64,000 bases of DNA, taken from NCBI GenBank assembly GCA_024305745.1, contig JAHRBS010000013.1, positions 310,001-374,000 on the forward strand. The letters are read 5' to 3'. Both the position numbers and the translations under genes were made by a program. This DNA is from Polyporus tsugae (lineage: Eukaryota > Basidiomycota > Agaricomycetes > Polyporales > Polyporaceae). Shown here piece after piece: positions 43,811-54,658 of the stretch (position 1 is its first letter; each line of letters opens with the position of its first letter). The notes below the pieces were generated by a model. The model was given only the letters and a program-made list of their open reading frames with translations. It did not search any database and had not been told where the DNA came from.

Positions 43811-46642
43811 TGGCTCCGAAGACTCTACTCGTCTTCTGCGATGGTACCGGTATGGACGGAGCGTTAGCACCGCCTAGTATGCTATTTTTACATCCATTTC
43901 CTGGAGCCAACGCTGACCATTGCGCCCAGAATCTAATGCACCTGCTCAGGACAGTCCGCAGGTCGTCTTAGAAGCAGGAGGTGAGGTCTACCGAGTCATC
44001 GCATCAACGTCTCACGCGCTTACCGTTTCTGTCGACTCAAGACATCCCTCGTACGTCGTTGCATCGCTCAATTGTATTCAAGTTTGAGACCAACGTCGCC
44101 CAGCTGTCAAAGGGGGCGGTGGCAGCACTCAGTATGCCACCAATGTTCTGCGCCTTGGTGAGTGTCGGTCGCATACTCCACTGATGGCGCTGTGCTTGAC
44201 GAAGCTTGTCGTGTACAGCGCGCTCTGTTAAAAGCGTCGATGCGTGAGTCATATATGATGTCGCTCGGTCCAGTTCTAACTAGAACAAAATTTTCCATTA
44301 TCTAGGAATGGGAACAAACAAATCGTCTTTTACCAGAGCGGTGTAGGGTCTGAAGCCAACTTTGCAGGCGATCCAGTGACCGGGACCACCGTCTTGCGTA
44401 AGTTGCTCGAGCATGAGTTCAATTACTTCGGACTGATGACAATTCAAACATATATAGAGGCTCTCGGGACGGCCGTCGGTGAGCAATTCTTCGTCTTGTC
44501 GGTCCTGGACTTAGCATTTGATCAGCGTAATATGTTTTACAGCAAGCAAGATCCGCGATGCCTACGTATTCGTTGCGCAGAACTACGAGGTTGGAGACGA
44601 GATATGTCTATTCGGGTAAGGACCGTGCGCCTCGCCGTTCTTGGACAGGTATTGACTTTCTTCTTGTAGATTTTCTAGGTGATTAGATCGGAATCGTCCA
44701 AGGACTATTATACTCACTGTGAAAACCACAGGGGCGCGTACACGGCTAGAAAACTGTCCGGGCTGATTGTAAGCGGTCAAATCATCTGCATTGAAAAGAT
44801 TACACATCTGATGGTGTGAGTCATCGTAGGACCAGATCGGCTTACTGACTCGCCAGAATCTTGGTCTGTTCTTTGGGATATGGCGCCAGCTCATGAATCA
44901 CGAAACTCCGACGATTCCCTCAGACACCCGGCGTGCTGATCTCAAGTACGACATGGTGGACACTTCCTTATGTATTGATACTCAGAACTGTCGGGCAGAT
45001 GCGTCGGAGTCTGGGATACCGTCGGCTCCGTCTACCAGGAGATCGACGCCTTGAACATCGTCGACACGAGTCTTCCGGCGACAGTGAAGGTTGCGCTTCA
45101 TGCGGTCTCTATCCAAGAGAATCGGAAGAAGTTCCTTCCCACTCTTTGGACGACTCCATCCGGTGGGTTGAAGCCTAACCAGGTCCTCAAATAGGTGCGA
45201 TCATCGCTGGTAGCCCCGACCCCTCCGCTAATTCGATATAGGTCTGGTTCGCTGGAGCGCATTCTGACGTTGGGGGAGGTTATGAGCGGCACGAATTGGC
45301 AGATATCGCCCTATTTTGGATGGCGGTGGGTCCTTCTTTCGTGCTGAGGCTGCCTAGTAGCGTCTGACGAATTTTTCCATAGGGAGAAATCAAGTCCTTG
45401 ATCAACTTGGATCTTGATTTCTTGCGATCGTACGCTCAAACCCGCCCGGATCCCTGGGGTACATCCCAGCCGCATAATGCCTACATGGATACTTCTTTCA
45501 CTCAACGTCCTGTCGTCGGACACGAGACACGCCTCCAGAGTGGCCAGATTACCCCACAGTCGGTCTTCCATCAAAGCGTCATGTATTCTCCTGCGCAACT
45601 GCAATCCCCCGATTATATGATCACCATGAACATTATCGAGCAGTCATTCGGACCTGGATTCGCGCCTCAGTATCCAGTCCTGAACGAATTCGAACAGTAC
45701 TGTAAGGATCACTGGGGAACAGGAGTGCGTGGCCCTTTTAACTTTGTTCTTCTCTGCTCCTTATCCTGTTACAGCTGCGCGGCGCTGTGCCCGGTGGCGA
45801 TGACAATCCTGGGATCGTTATCCGACCGCAATGGGTGACCGATGTTCTCTCAACCTAGCATGACGTTCAACAATTGACTCGGTGCTCTCCGCAGATCCCT
45901 CCCGTGGATGGATTCCTCCCACTTTCTACAATTGTGGGCGGGGTGAATGGAGATCCGCTTTATGTTGCTCGTGCGTCATACGAGGTAAGCAGCCCAATTC
46001 TTTCCGTCACCGAACGGGTCAGGCTGACGGGCGTTCCGGATATTTAGGGTGGTATTCGTCAGTTCAATTTAGCAAACTTCTTTTCCACGAGTTGATTTTG
46101 AGTTGGCACCTGACCGACAGATCCGGGCAAGGCCACTCATCGATCCGGCGGGGTGGTCTATATAAGCTTCGGCGGGAAGGAAATCCCGTTCCCGGTGCGC
46201 CAAGTTCGCGTCATGTATCCAAGCCGATGTCGTGCTCACCTAGCAAGCGTACTAGCTCACCTCGGACGCCGTCCAAGTCCTCGTAGGGCATGAGTTGTCT
46301 GTTCGTTGGGCTCCAATATCCGGCCCCTTCTCTTTGGACCAACTTCGTCGCGCTGTACCTGTTCCGTAAGTCGGATGTTATTTACAGCCAATGCAGTAGC
46401 TTACCAACAAGATGTCTCCAGTGGAGGTAATGAAGCGAACGGGACGGTCCTTTACATAGCACGGGCAACAGTTAACGATACTGTCCACTGCGGCAAGGTC
46501 TGGGTCAACGGTACTGGTAAGCCCACTCAGTTGGATGCGGTTTCGTGTTCGGCAATGGGTTGATGACGTGCAAATAGCCCACATCCCCTACTACGGCCGC
46601 GAAGTGCTTGTAACGGAGTACCATGTTCTCGTCTATGCCTAA
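43811..46642 (+). CDS. DUF2235 alpha/beta hydrolase fused to DM9 repeats
   Basis: The N-terminal domain is of the DUF2235 type (related to Tle1-like phospholipases): MAPKTLLVFCDGTGMDG start, QIVFYQSGVGSEANFAGD, KIRDAYVFVAQNYEVGDEIC, a nucleophile elbow GFSRGAYTARKLSGL, CVGVWDTVGSVYQEIDAL and VWFAGAHSDVGGGYERHELA (catalytic Asp/His region). The codons for FSR with the nucleophile Ser come from a 9-base microexon at 44670-44678 between introns of 54 and 53 bases. Without it the frame holds but the serine is lost. After EFEQYCKDHWG the C terminus turns into two DM9/DUF3421-like units: RGAVPGGDDNPGIVIRPQW, GGVNGDPLYVARASYE, SGGVVYISFGGKEIPF; then FSLDQLRRAVPVP, NGTVLYIARATVNDTVHCGK and HIPYYGREVLVTEYHVLVYA, stop at 46642. 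DM9 units bind carbohydrate in some animals. Exon borders in the DM9 part are approximate. The biological role is unknown. Confidence 0.72.
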
Positions 46643-47614
46643 AGCGCTGTCTCACTGCACAACGCCTCGAAATCCTCGTCTCCATGTTGGTTGTGGATGC
46701 CGGTTGGCCCGGTCTGCAGCTGTGAGACTTTGGCCGCGAGGCCCGACACCTCCATCCATGCAAGCCGAATTGAATTGGACCCTCCGCGGTGTATCCAGAA
46801 CGAGCACGCCCTCTCCCCTCGGTTCAACCCGTGTATTTTTTACTCGAGCACGCATCGCTCTTCAGCCCGAGGTTCATCCCTCGCATTTCGTAGTCTTGTA
46901 CCATTGTAGACCCGTCCCGAACATATACAATCAGTTGTGCTCTCGCCAATGCTATCCCTTTGTACTACTTGGGACGCGTGAGTCCGAGTCGGCGAGTCGG
47001 CGCCCACAACAAACAGCAGATCAGTGCTGTGGCGCAAGTACCAATATTTCGTCTTGCTTGTCGACGACCATGTCGTGCCCTTGGAACTGCTTATTCTCTA
47101 CCCCGGGATGCTCGGACTCACAGGCATGACACCTCTGCATATTCGAGAATCTGATCGTCTCGTGCGGGCCACTGAACAGCAATGCTGGCACAAAGTTAAT
47201 TACATGTCGTCCCGCCCCCTTTCTCCAGTCGCCGCTGGTATCCGGTCGTGTTGCTCGCGATGCCTGATTGTTTTTCCACTGACCCCTCCAAGTTATTCCC
47301 CCCCCTCCAAGATATGGACGCAAAGAGTTTATTGGACGACACTTGCCACAGTACTGGGTGGCCGACACACGCCCCCATTCATGGCGAATAGCGCCAGCAT
47401 GACATTCCTCCAGCCCTATAAACGCGGCACACTCTCTGAGTACGGATGTCTTCCGAGTGAGTGAGATACACTGCCCATCCTCCCAGCTCCACGGTTCCAT
47501 CAACGTGTCTAGGTCACCTGCTTGAGGATCGAACTAGAGGACGTTGACATTGTCATGCTTGGACCCAACCAGGTTTCTGAGACCAGACAACATATTTTCT
47601 ACTACATTCACAGT
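46643..47614. other. no gene recognised
   Basis: Overlapping frames on both strands (for example a 160-codon minus frame at 47021-47503) show no known domain. The stretch separates two convergent 3' ends and is unusually long for that, so an unrecognised or decayed gene is possible. Confidence 0.35.
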
Positions 47615-49706
47615 TCAGATGGTCTCAATGACACACTCGACCACTGCACATCTACGCTCTTCGAGCACGACCTTGATCGCCTCCTCAAAGGCACCCCTGA
47701 CCTCGTCAGCACGCTCAACCTTCCGCGCCCACGCGCCTCCAGCCGCAGCAGCGATCCCTCCGAAGTCGGCATTGTGTTCTTCCCCGAAGCCGACGCTGAG
47801 CTTCTCCCCGGACACGAGGCTCCCCATCCCAGTCGGGTACACTCCCCGCATGGATAGTTTCGGGCTCTGTACATCGTACAACAACAGAACGTCAGCGCGC
47901 CAGCAACGGAAGTCAACACACAATATGTAACGCACGGCCCAACCCCGATTGTTCAGCACGACCGTCAAGAACGGCGTCCCGTACCGCCGCGCGATCCAGT
48001 ACGTCGCCGTCGGCGCCCCAAACAAGAAGTTCCCGTCGCCCGTGATCGCCACCACGAGCTCCGTCCCCTTCCCGTCGACCTTCGCCCCGATCGACGCGCC
48101 GACGCTCGCGCCTAGCACCCACCCGAGTGCCGTGCCCCCGGACATGAACATGCTCCCGGGCTGCTGCGCGCCGATGTGGTTCCAGATGAGCGCAGAGCAC
48201 GACGCGGCCTCGTTCAGCCAGAGCACCTTGTCGCCCCGGCTGGGCGTGACGACGTTCGCGGAGTCGCGGAGGGCGCCGAGGATGAAGGGCACGCTGAGCG
48301 TGCGCCCGTCCGGCGCGAGGCGCACCTCCGCCGCCGAGAGCGCGGCAAGCCTCTCCTCGCGGACCTTGTCGAGGCGAGCTCGGCGTGCCTGCAGTTTCGC
48401 CTCCATGGCGGAGGAATCTACTTCGGGCGTTTCGAGAGCACCGAGCAGTTGGGTGAGGGCCGTTTGCGCGTCGGCGGCGCAGAGCATCTCGGCGTCGACG
48501 TGCGACCAGCCGAACGTCCGCTTCAGCGGGTCGTTGTCGACCACGAAGATCCTCGCGTCTTTGCGCGGCTCGTTGTCCGTGGCGTCTGCCCACGGGCAGT
48601 CGACGTCGAGCAGGATCACGACGTCCGCATCCTCGAGGTGGGGGAGCTTGCCGATGAAGACGTGGCCAAGGAAGTGCGGGTGGTTGCCTGGGATGGAGAG
48701 CGCCGCGGGTGCGACGGAGAGGACGCCGACAGCGAGCTTGGTGGCGAGCTGGGAGAGGAGCGGCACAGTGGCGGGGTTCCGACCGGTGTTGGCGGTGATG
48801 ATGAGTGGGAATTCGGCAATGAGAAGGGCGGAGGTAATCGACTGGACGGCTGATGAAGTGCTTCGTCAGTGCCGGATGCGAATGGGACTATTATCGGCCA
48901 CTCACCATGGGACGAAAGGGCTTGCATGGTAACGGTGGGCCAACGAGGTAGGACAGCTGTCATCGCCGTTTCGTCGACATCCTCTTCGGTGGCTTCTCTG
49001 CGTGCCCATAGATACACAGGTCCCTTTGGTTCAGACTTCGCGCTGGTAGCAGGCGCATAAATATCAAAACCATGAATAGCACGAAAATCGGACAACATAA
49101 CTTACATCTGTAACGCACGCATGATCTGCTTCGATGCGGTTTTGCCGCTCTGGATCTGGGCCGTGTACCGCATATACTGACGAACAATGGCGGGCTGGTC
49201 GTGAGCATCTGTTGCGGTCTGAGTTAACACCAGGCAATTTCGCGAAAACGCATATCCTCACCTTGGTGCCACATCATGAATTCGTTCCTCGATCCCTTCA
49301 GCTCTCCGCTTGCCGAGAACGGAGAAGCCCCCGCGAAGATCAGGACAGGAGCCTGACCTCTGTCTGCGTTATGCACAGCACCAGCCAAAGACTATCATTT
49401 CCATTCCGTCATTCCCCTATCACTGCACGCAACGCGACCGATTGTGCTTACCTGTGTACCAACGTCGACATGGACGATGACCACCGCAGGCCTTCCCGTC
49501 ACTTGCGCATAACCATGCGCGGCGCTTAACGCGACAAACTCGCTCGGGCACGTCACGATCTCGAGGAGAGTCTTGCCGTTGTTCTCTACTTGCTGCCTTC
49601 GCAGGTCCTCAAGGAACGCGGGGTGGTCGCTGCCCCAGTTGACGAAGGCGTGAGTGATGCCTGCGTCGGCCAGGGTCTTGAAGAACACGGAGGCTGTAGT
49701 GTACAT
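47615..49706 (-). CDS. thiamine-diphosphate-dependent enzyme (acetolactate synthase / benzoylformate decarboxylase-like), copy 1
   Basis: Six exons (49706-49452, 49391-49262, 49208-49106, 49042-48906, 48849-47936, 47866-47615) give 596 residues in frame. The pyrimidine-binding domain starts MYTTASVFFKTLADAGITHA; the catalytic Glu is probably that of SEFVALSAAHGYAQVTG. The middle domain has FPLIITANTGRNPATVPLLS and ARIFVVDNDP. The cofactor-binding motif is GDGNFLFGAPTATYW up to VVLNNRGW, the classical GDG..NN. The family decarboxylates 2-oxo acids or joins carbonyl compounds, and the substrate cannot be told from sequence. It may be cytosolic or peroxisomal; no targeting signal is evident. A second copy starts at 62650 and a broken piece lies at 42895. 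Confidence 0.88.
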
Positions 49707-50687
49707 ATTCGCGGACAGATGCCGATGGGTGGGAGCCTCCTGTTGTGTCGCTATTGGCTCCGAGTTGTCGGGAACGAGAAGAGCGCAACTGGGGCACAGG
49801 AGATAGGCTTCGCCGGGGACGAGACAGGGACGTCAAGTATATGGTTGCGTTGCGGACCAAGACGCTGCAGACAATGACTCAGAGGATATTTTAAAGCTGA
49901 GCTGCTGAGCGAGCGCATGAGAAGTGGACATCGGATGGCCTGAGAACACCGTGCCGTACTTGCGACTGTGAATCCAACCACTGCAACTTTTTGGACTTGG
50001 GCGCCCCTCCCCACAGTCAGATGATGGATCTCCTGGATAAGCCTGTGCGTCCCCACACTTCGTCGGGCAATGTCGAAGGGCTTCTGCCGACCCACGGCCG
50101 TCGGGCTCCACGGGTACCTGCGGGGAGATACAAGACAGGAGGCGCGGGACGAGGAGGCGCGGGACGCTGAGGTCTCCCCGCAAATATCAACCGGAGAGAC
50201 GCCCGCGAGCGAGTTCGTCTGGTGGATGTGTAGGTCCAATATGTGGCGACGGTCTACTGTAAACCAAGCCTCAGGCCTCAGTCCTCGCCCCATCAGCAAT
50301 GCAGACTGAGAAACATCTCACCGGTCACCTGTCACCACCACTATTGTATCGTTTGCGGCGACGTCCGAGTCGGGGTCACTTGGCCGGGGGCGCACGAAAG
50401 CTACGAGAGACATGGTCCACGGACTCCATCATAGCTTGAAAACATGTCTGGTCCCCTGTGTCGCCGTGGCGGATGATGGAGGAAAGGCCATGTCGTCGAT
50501 GATGGTGAATGGAAGCTGAGGGACGTTGGGCGCGTAACGCCCAGCTCCTTGTTGTCCACCACGTCCACGCCGCACGGTCCACGACCGCCTCACCTCGTTT
50601 TGTTCGCTTTCCTCCCTTGTACAAATACGCTCTGTATTGCACTACTCTTGTATCTATACACCCTATCGCTGCTTGACTGGAGAAGAG
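49707..50687. other. divergent promoter region, no gene recognised
   Basis: Between the ThDP enzyme (minus) and the E2 gene (plus). A minus frame of 182 codons at 49751-50299 has no recognisable content. A C/T-rich leader precedes the E2 start. Confidence 0.4.
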
Positions 50688-51541
50688 ATGGATGCACGAC
50701 TTCGGAGAGTGAACAAGGAGATTGCAGGTGCGTTTGCCGATGAATCAATCATATGGAAGGAGGTCTCATCGGGCAACGGGCTTCACCAGACTGCAAGAAC
50801 GACAAGCAGTCAAGGGTGACGATAGACCTCGTGGACGAGAGCCCCTTTCATCTCATCGGGTCGTTCGATGGTCCGGAGGATACGCCCTACGAGGGCGGCC
50901 GCTTCCAAGTCGTACGTCTTGCATCTCCCTCTTCCGATGCGCTTTGCTCACATATTTCAACCTGTTACGATGGGCAGGATATCACGATTCCCGATAACTA
51001 CCCCTTCCAACCCGTCAAGATGAAGTTCATCACCAAGGTCTACCACCCCAACATCTCCTCCGCCTCGGGCGCGATCTGCCTAGACATCCTCAAGGACGCA
51101 TGGTCGCCCGTTCTCACTCTCAAATCCACGCTCATCTCCCTCCAGTCGCTTCTCTGCTCCCCAGAACCGCGAGACCCCCAAGACGCCGAGGTGGCGAAGC
51201 ACTACATGACGAGCAAGAGCAGTTTCGAGGAGACCGCGCGGTACTGGACGACGATATATGCGGGAGGTCCGGGGAAGGGCACGCTGAAGGGTGGCGCGAA
51301 GGATGGTCCGCGGGATGAGATCGCGATGGCGGGCTTGGATAGGGCACATGTGGCGCAATTTGAGGCACTCGGGTTCGACAGGGCAAAGGTGGTGAGTGTC
51401 CTACTTCCTAGTACCTTCCGAACATCCCGTCCTTAGTGGCCATATGTCCTACAGATTGACGTGTTGAGGAGATTGAACTACCGTGGCGCGAATGTTGCGA
51501 ATATCAACGACGACCGAGTAGTGGAGGAACTGTTGAAGTGA
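50688..51541 (+). CDS. UBC1: ubiquitin-conjugating enzyme E2 with UBA domain (Ubc1 / E2-25K type)
   Basis: Transfers ubiquitin from E1 to substrates or E3, and this type extends Lys48-linked chains. Exons 50688-50727, 50790-50911, 50978-51391 and 51455-51541 give 220 residues, close to yeast Ubc1. Exon 1 is only 40 bases (MDARLRRVNKEIA). The core reads ESPFHLIGSFDGPEDTPYEG, YPFQPVKMKFITKVYHPNIS and GAICLDILKDAWSPVLTL with the catalytic Cys. A linker with YAGGPGKGTLKGG leads to a C-terminal UBA domain (AHVAQFEALGFDRAKV joined to IDVLRRLNYRGANVANIND). All splice phases fit. Confidence 0.95.
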
Positions 51542-51948
51542 ACCATGTACAGTATTACCGGTGCGAGTGCTTCTCTCATTCTTCCCGTCCTCATTCCTCA
51601 TCCCCTCCATTCTGGACCTACTATTAGGCGTGCTTCAATTTTGTCGTTCTAACTCTATGTGGATATTCAGCCTTTTCCGAATTGTAAGATTATGGTTTGT
51701 TCCCTCGATGGTTTCGTCTCGGAAGGTAATTATGGTCTCGCCTCAGCACACTGAGTACTTGACGCTTTATTAGGCGCCCCTTATGAAAACGTCGTCGGAA
51801 TGGGCGTTCTTCACTCACCTCCAACCACGATGATCGCTGAATCTAACAACTCTCAACTCAGTACGTCCCGCCACAGCCCTCTTTCCGCCGTCAGCTGAGC
51901 TCATCGTCGCCCCTTCCAGTTATCCATAGGATATTCGCGGACCAGACA
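51542..51948. other. intergenic, nothing recognised
   Basis: A T-rich 3' flank of the E2 gene is followed by a leader before the acetyltransferase start. No open frame of note. Confidence 0.4.
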
Positions 51949-52443
51949 ATGCCTCTGTGGCGGTCGGTCCTCTGGCCCGACCATCCAGTATCGTACGTCC
52001 TGCTCCCAGAAGACGACTCCGGAGACCACTACGGCGCCTTCCTCGACGGTGTTGTTGAAGCTGTTGCAGTCATATCAATTTTCGACCAAGCGCTCCCGCA
52101 GCCGACACTCGACGGGAACATAGACCTTGTGCCGTCACTCCGATTCCGGAAGTTCGCCTGCGATCCTGCGTACCAGGGCCAAGGGATTGGCACGCGGCTT
52201 CTCCAGCACGTCTTCGATGACGCTCTCTCGAATCCGATGATACCCACCCGCGTCGTGTGGTGCGACGCTAGAGTCACCGCGGCGGGGTGGTATGAGCGGA
52301 AAGAGATCGGCATGACGCGGTTCGGGGAGACGTTCTCCAAGAGTGGCGTCGAGTATGTTCGGATGAAGAGGGTGCTTACCGTAGATCCCGAGCGTGAGGT
52401 ACCTCACACTACAGAACCTGGTCTAGATCTTACGCCTCAGTAG
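51949..52443 (+). CDS. GNAT-family N-acetyltransferase
   Basis: A single exon of 164 codons from MPLWRSVLWPDHPVSYVLLP. The acetyl-CoA-binding motif A is LRFRKFACDPAYQGQGIGTR followed by LLQHVFDDA, the standard Q/R-x-x-G-x-G/A site (QGQGIG). The strand with VVWCDARVTAAGWYERKEIG is the usual motif B region. The length suits a stand-alone GNAT. The acceptor molecule is not predictable. It lies alone between the E2 gene and a GH12 gene, all on the plus strand. Confidence 0.85.
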   Translation: MPLWRSVLWPDHPVSYVLLPEDDSGDHYGAFLDGVVEAVAVISIFDQALPQPTLDGNIDLVPSLRFRKFACDPAYQGQGIGTRLLQHVFDDALSNPMIPTRVVWCDARVTAAGWYERKEIGMTRFGETFSKSGVEYVRMKRVLTVDPEREVPHTTEPGLDLTPQ

Positions 52444-53094
52444 CGCATGTACTTGCTTTTTGTGTCTGTACGCATCGTCTAGTCCGATAACCAAGAAGTC
52501 TCTCTCTCAATCTGGCGCTTCTAAGGACTCTAAGGCTGTGTCGATGCACGCATACGACGCCACAAGTTCATGCACTTCCTCTATCCCCTTGACCAACTCG
52601 ACATTCCAGATTTTCATTCCTCTTCGTGATGGTCGTTTACATCACCACGTTTGGTATGGCGCGCCTCTGGAAGGTAATATTATGGTATGCACGGTGCCGC
52701 GCGCTGATGGGAATTCGCCGCTCCGACATGTGTACAGCTGTGTACAGAGGGAAATTTGCATCGTGGCATCTCCGCCGAGTCCGGCACCAGGCAGGCTCTC
52801 TTTCATATTGACGACGACGAGCAGACCATAGAAGCGAAGGTATGTGCATGTGCCCGCGGTGTTTGATGCGATAGCGGCATAGGGCGCCGTCTCTAACTTG
52901 ACTCGCCATCCGTTGTAGTTCAGGATATCTAGACGGCCGTCGTGCGGGATTATAAGGCCGTGCCTCGTGTCCACCGTCCAGAGAACTCCGGATCCCTACT
53001 CTCCTTGCACCGTCCACTAGGACTCTCCAGGTTCGAACACGACACACGCTGCTCCCAGCTTTAACTTATCCTTGATCTACATCTACTCTAACTT
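52444..53094. other. intergenic, nothing recognised
   Basis: Minus frames of 110 to 136 codons at 52637-53047 have no recognisable domain and overlap each other in different frames. The region should hold the promoter of the second GH12 gene. Confidence 0.4.
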
Positions 53095-54416
53095 ATGCGC
53101 GCACAATATCCGGCGGAGCTGATTGCTGTGCTCGCTTTCTTTCTCGAAGCTCTCCCGATCCCAGGCGCCTCAGCACAGACCACGTTGCAGGGGAACGACT
53201 GTACGGCGGCGGGAGCGTACACGCTTTGTCAGAACTTATGGGGCGCAGGTGAGCTCTCTACACTACGAGGGACGAAGGGGCTCAGAGCGATGACGAACTG
53301 GATTTGAAAGATACCGGAACCGGCTCGCAGACGACCATTCTCCGCTCTACGAGTGGGGACTCTGTCTCTTGGGAGACGAACTATACGTGGGCGAATGGTC
53401 CGGACAATGTCAAGAGCTGTGAGTCAATTATTCCTTTTGCATCCACGGGAATCGTTAGGAGTGACATGCCCAAGACCCCAATGTGTATCACAACACCGCC
53501 AAGGGTATGCAGCTGCAAGATATAGTCTCTGCGCCGACGAGTTGGCAATGGTATTACCAGTCTGCCTCCAGTGATCTGAGAGCGGACGTTTCATACGACA
53601 TATGGACTGGAGTGCCTCAGTCGGGCGACGTAGCTTCGTCAGCTTCTTCATACGAGATGTAAGCGACCTACTACTAGCATCCCTCTCCCTCTTGAACGAA
53701 CTTAACACCTGATACAGTATGATATGGCTGTCCAATCGCGGCGGGTAGGTTTGTAGACTTGCATCTCGATAACCAAAGCTCACCTAGATATACAGCATCG
53801 GTGGTATTGGAAACGTCGTTGCTCAGAACATCCAAGTTGGCGGGCACACCTGGAGCCTGAAGCACGGTCCGAACGCAAATTGGGACGTGTTCTCCTTCAT
53901 CACCGCCGAAGGCGACATCACCAACTTCAACTCCGACTTGAACGCCTTCTTCCGTACGTCGCATCTCTTTCAACGTGTTCGTTCACCCGCATTTCTAATC
54001 AAGAGCGAATGGGCGACGCAGAATACCTCGTAAACAACCAAGGCGTGGCGAAGACGCAGTACCTCCAGGCGATCCAGACCGGCACAGAACCGTTCACCGG
54101 CAGCGCAGACCTCGTCATCTCCAACTTCAGCGTCGACGTCTCTACCGTGGACGACACCACGACCACCTCATCGTCGTTATCTCGACCATCCACTTCTGCA
54201 CATTCGTCTGGTACACCAAGTCGGACCGCGTCCTCGAGCAGCGCAGCGTCCGCCACTTCTGCCGGTACCATGAGCATAGCGCCCCAGACGAGCGGAGGCG
54301 GGTCGGTCTCCAACCCTGGGGTTCGGGATGCCGGGCCTCCACAGTGTCGCTTGCAGCTACCGAGCTCGGACACGCTGCAGCGGAGAGGTGTCTTCCAGCG
54401 GTTGTTCCGCCGATGA
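53095..54416 (+). CDS. secreted endoglucanase, GH12, with Ser/Thr-rich tail
   Basis: Six exons (53095-53248, 53311-53418, 53475-53658, 53718-53744, 53796-53953, 54022-54416) give 341 residues. The signal peptide region ends near PIPGASAQTTLQG. GAYTLCQNLWG, SVSWETNYTWANGPDNVKS, SYDIWTGVPQSGDV, EIMIWLSNRGGIGGIGNVV (nucleophile region), GGHTWSLKHGPNANWDVFSF and QYLQAIQTGTEPFTG (acid/base region) complete the catalytic domain. Exon 4 is only 27 bases. Beyond the domain is a Ser/Thr-rich linker of about 70 residues ending in a basic stretch LQRRGVFQRLFRR, with no cellulose-binding module after it. The end of the model is therefore doubtful; a further exon could supply a different terminus. It is the divergent relative of the gene at 21977. 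Confidence 0.87.
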
Positions 54417-54658
54417 TCGTATACGGCGTGTGGGTTGTGCCATTATATGTATTGGCGACTGAAGCAGAGCTCGTCGCCACCCTCTCAACCCGCAAATTTG
54501 GATTCAAGGTACGCATGGAGACTGTGGATTCATTGTAATACATGCGTCATATATCGCGCTGGTCGACTATGTTTTGGCGTACTTCGAGATGTGTCAGTTG
54601 ACTGCCAACCCCGCACAGCCGTGTGGTCTATCTTGCCGTGAAACGAAAACAGCTGCTC

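Noticed and set aside
44600..44745. Apparent loss of the catalytic serine in the DUF2235 gene
   Set aside because: A 9-base microexon with good splice sites supplies it; see the finding on that microexon.
30034..49706. A secondary-metabolite gene cluster
   Set aside because: No polyketide synthase, non-ribosomal peptide synthetase, terpene synthase or prenyltransferase is seen, and housekeeping genes are interspersed.
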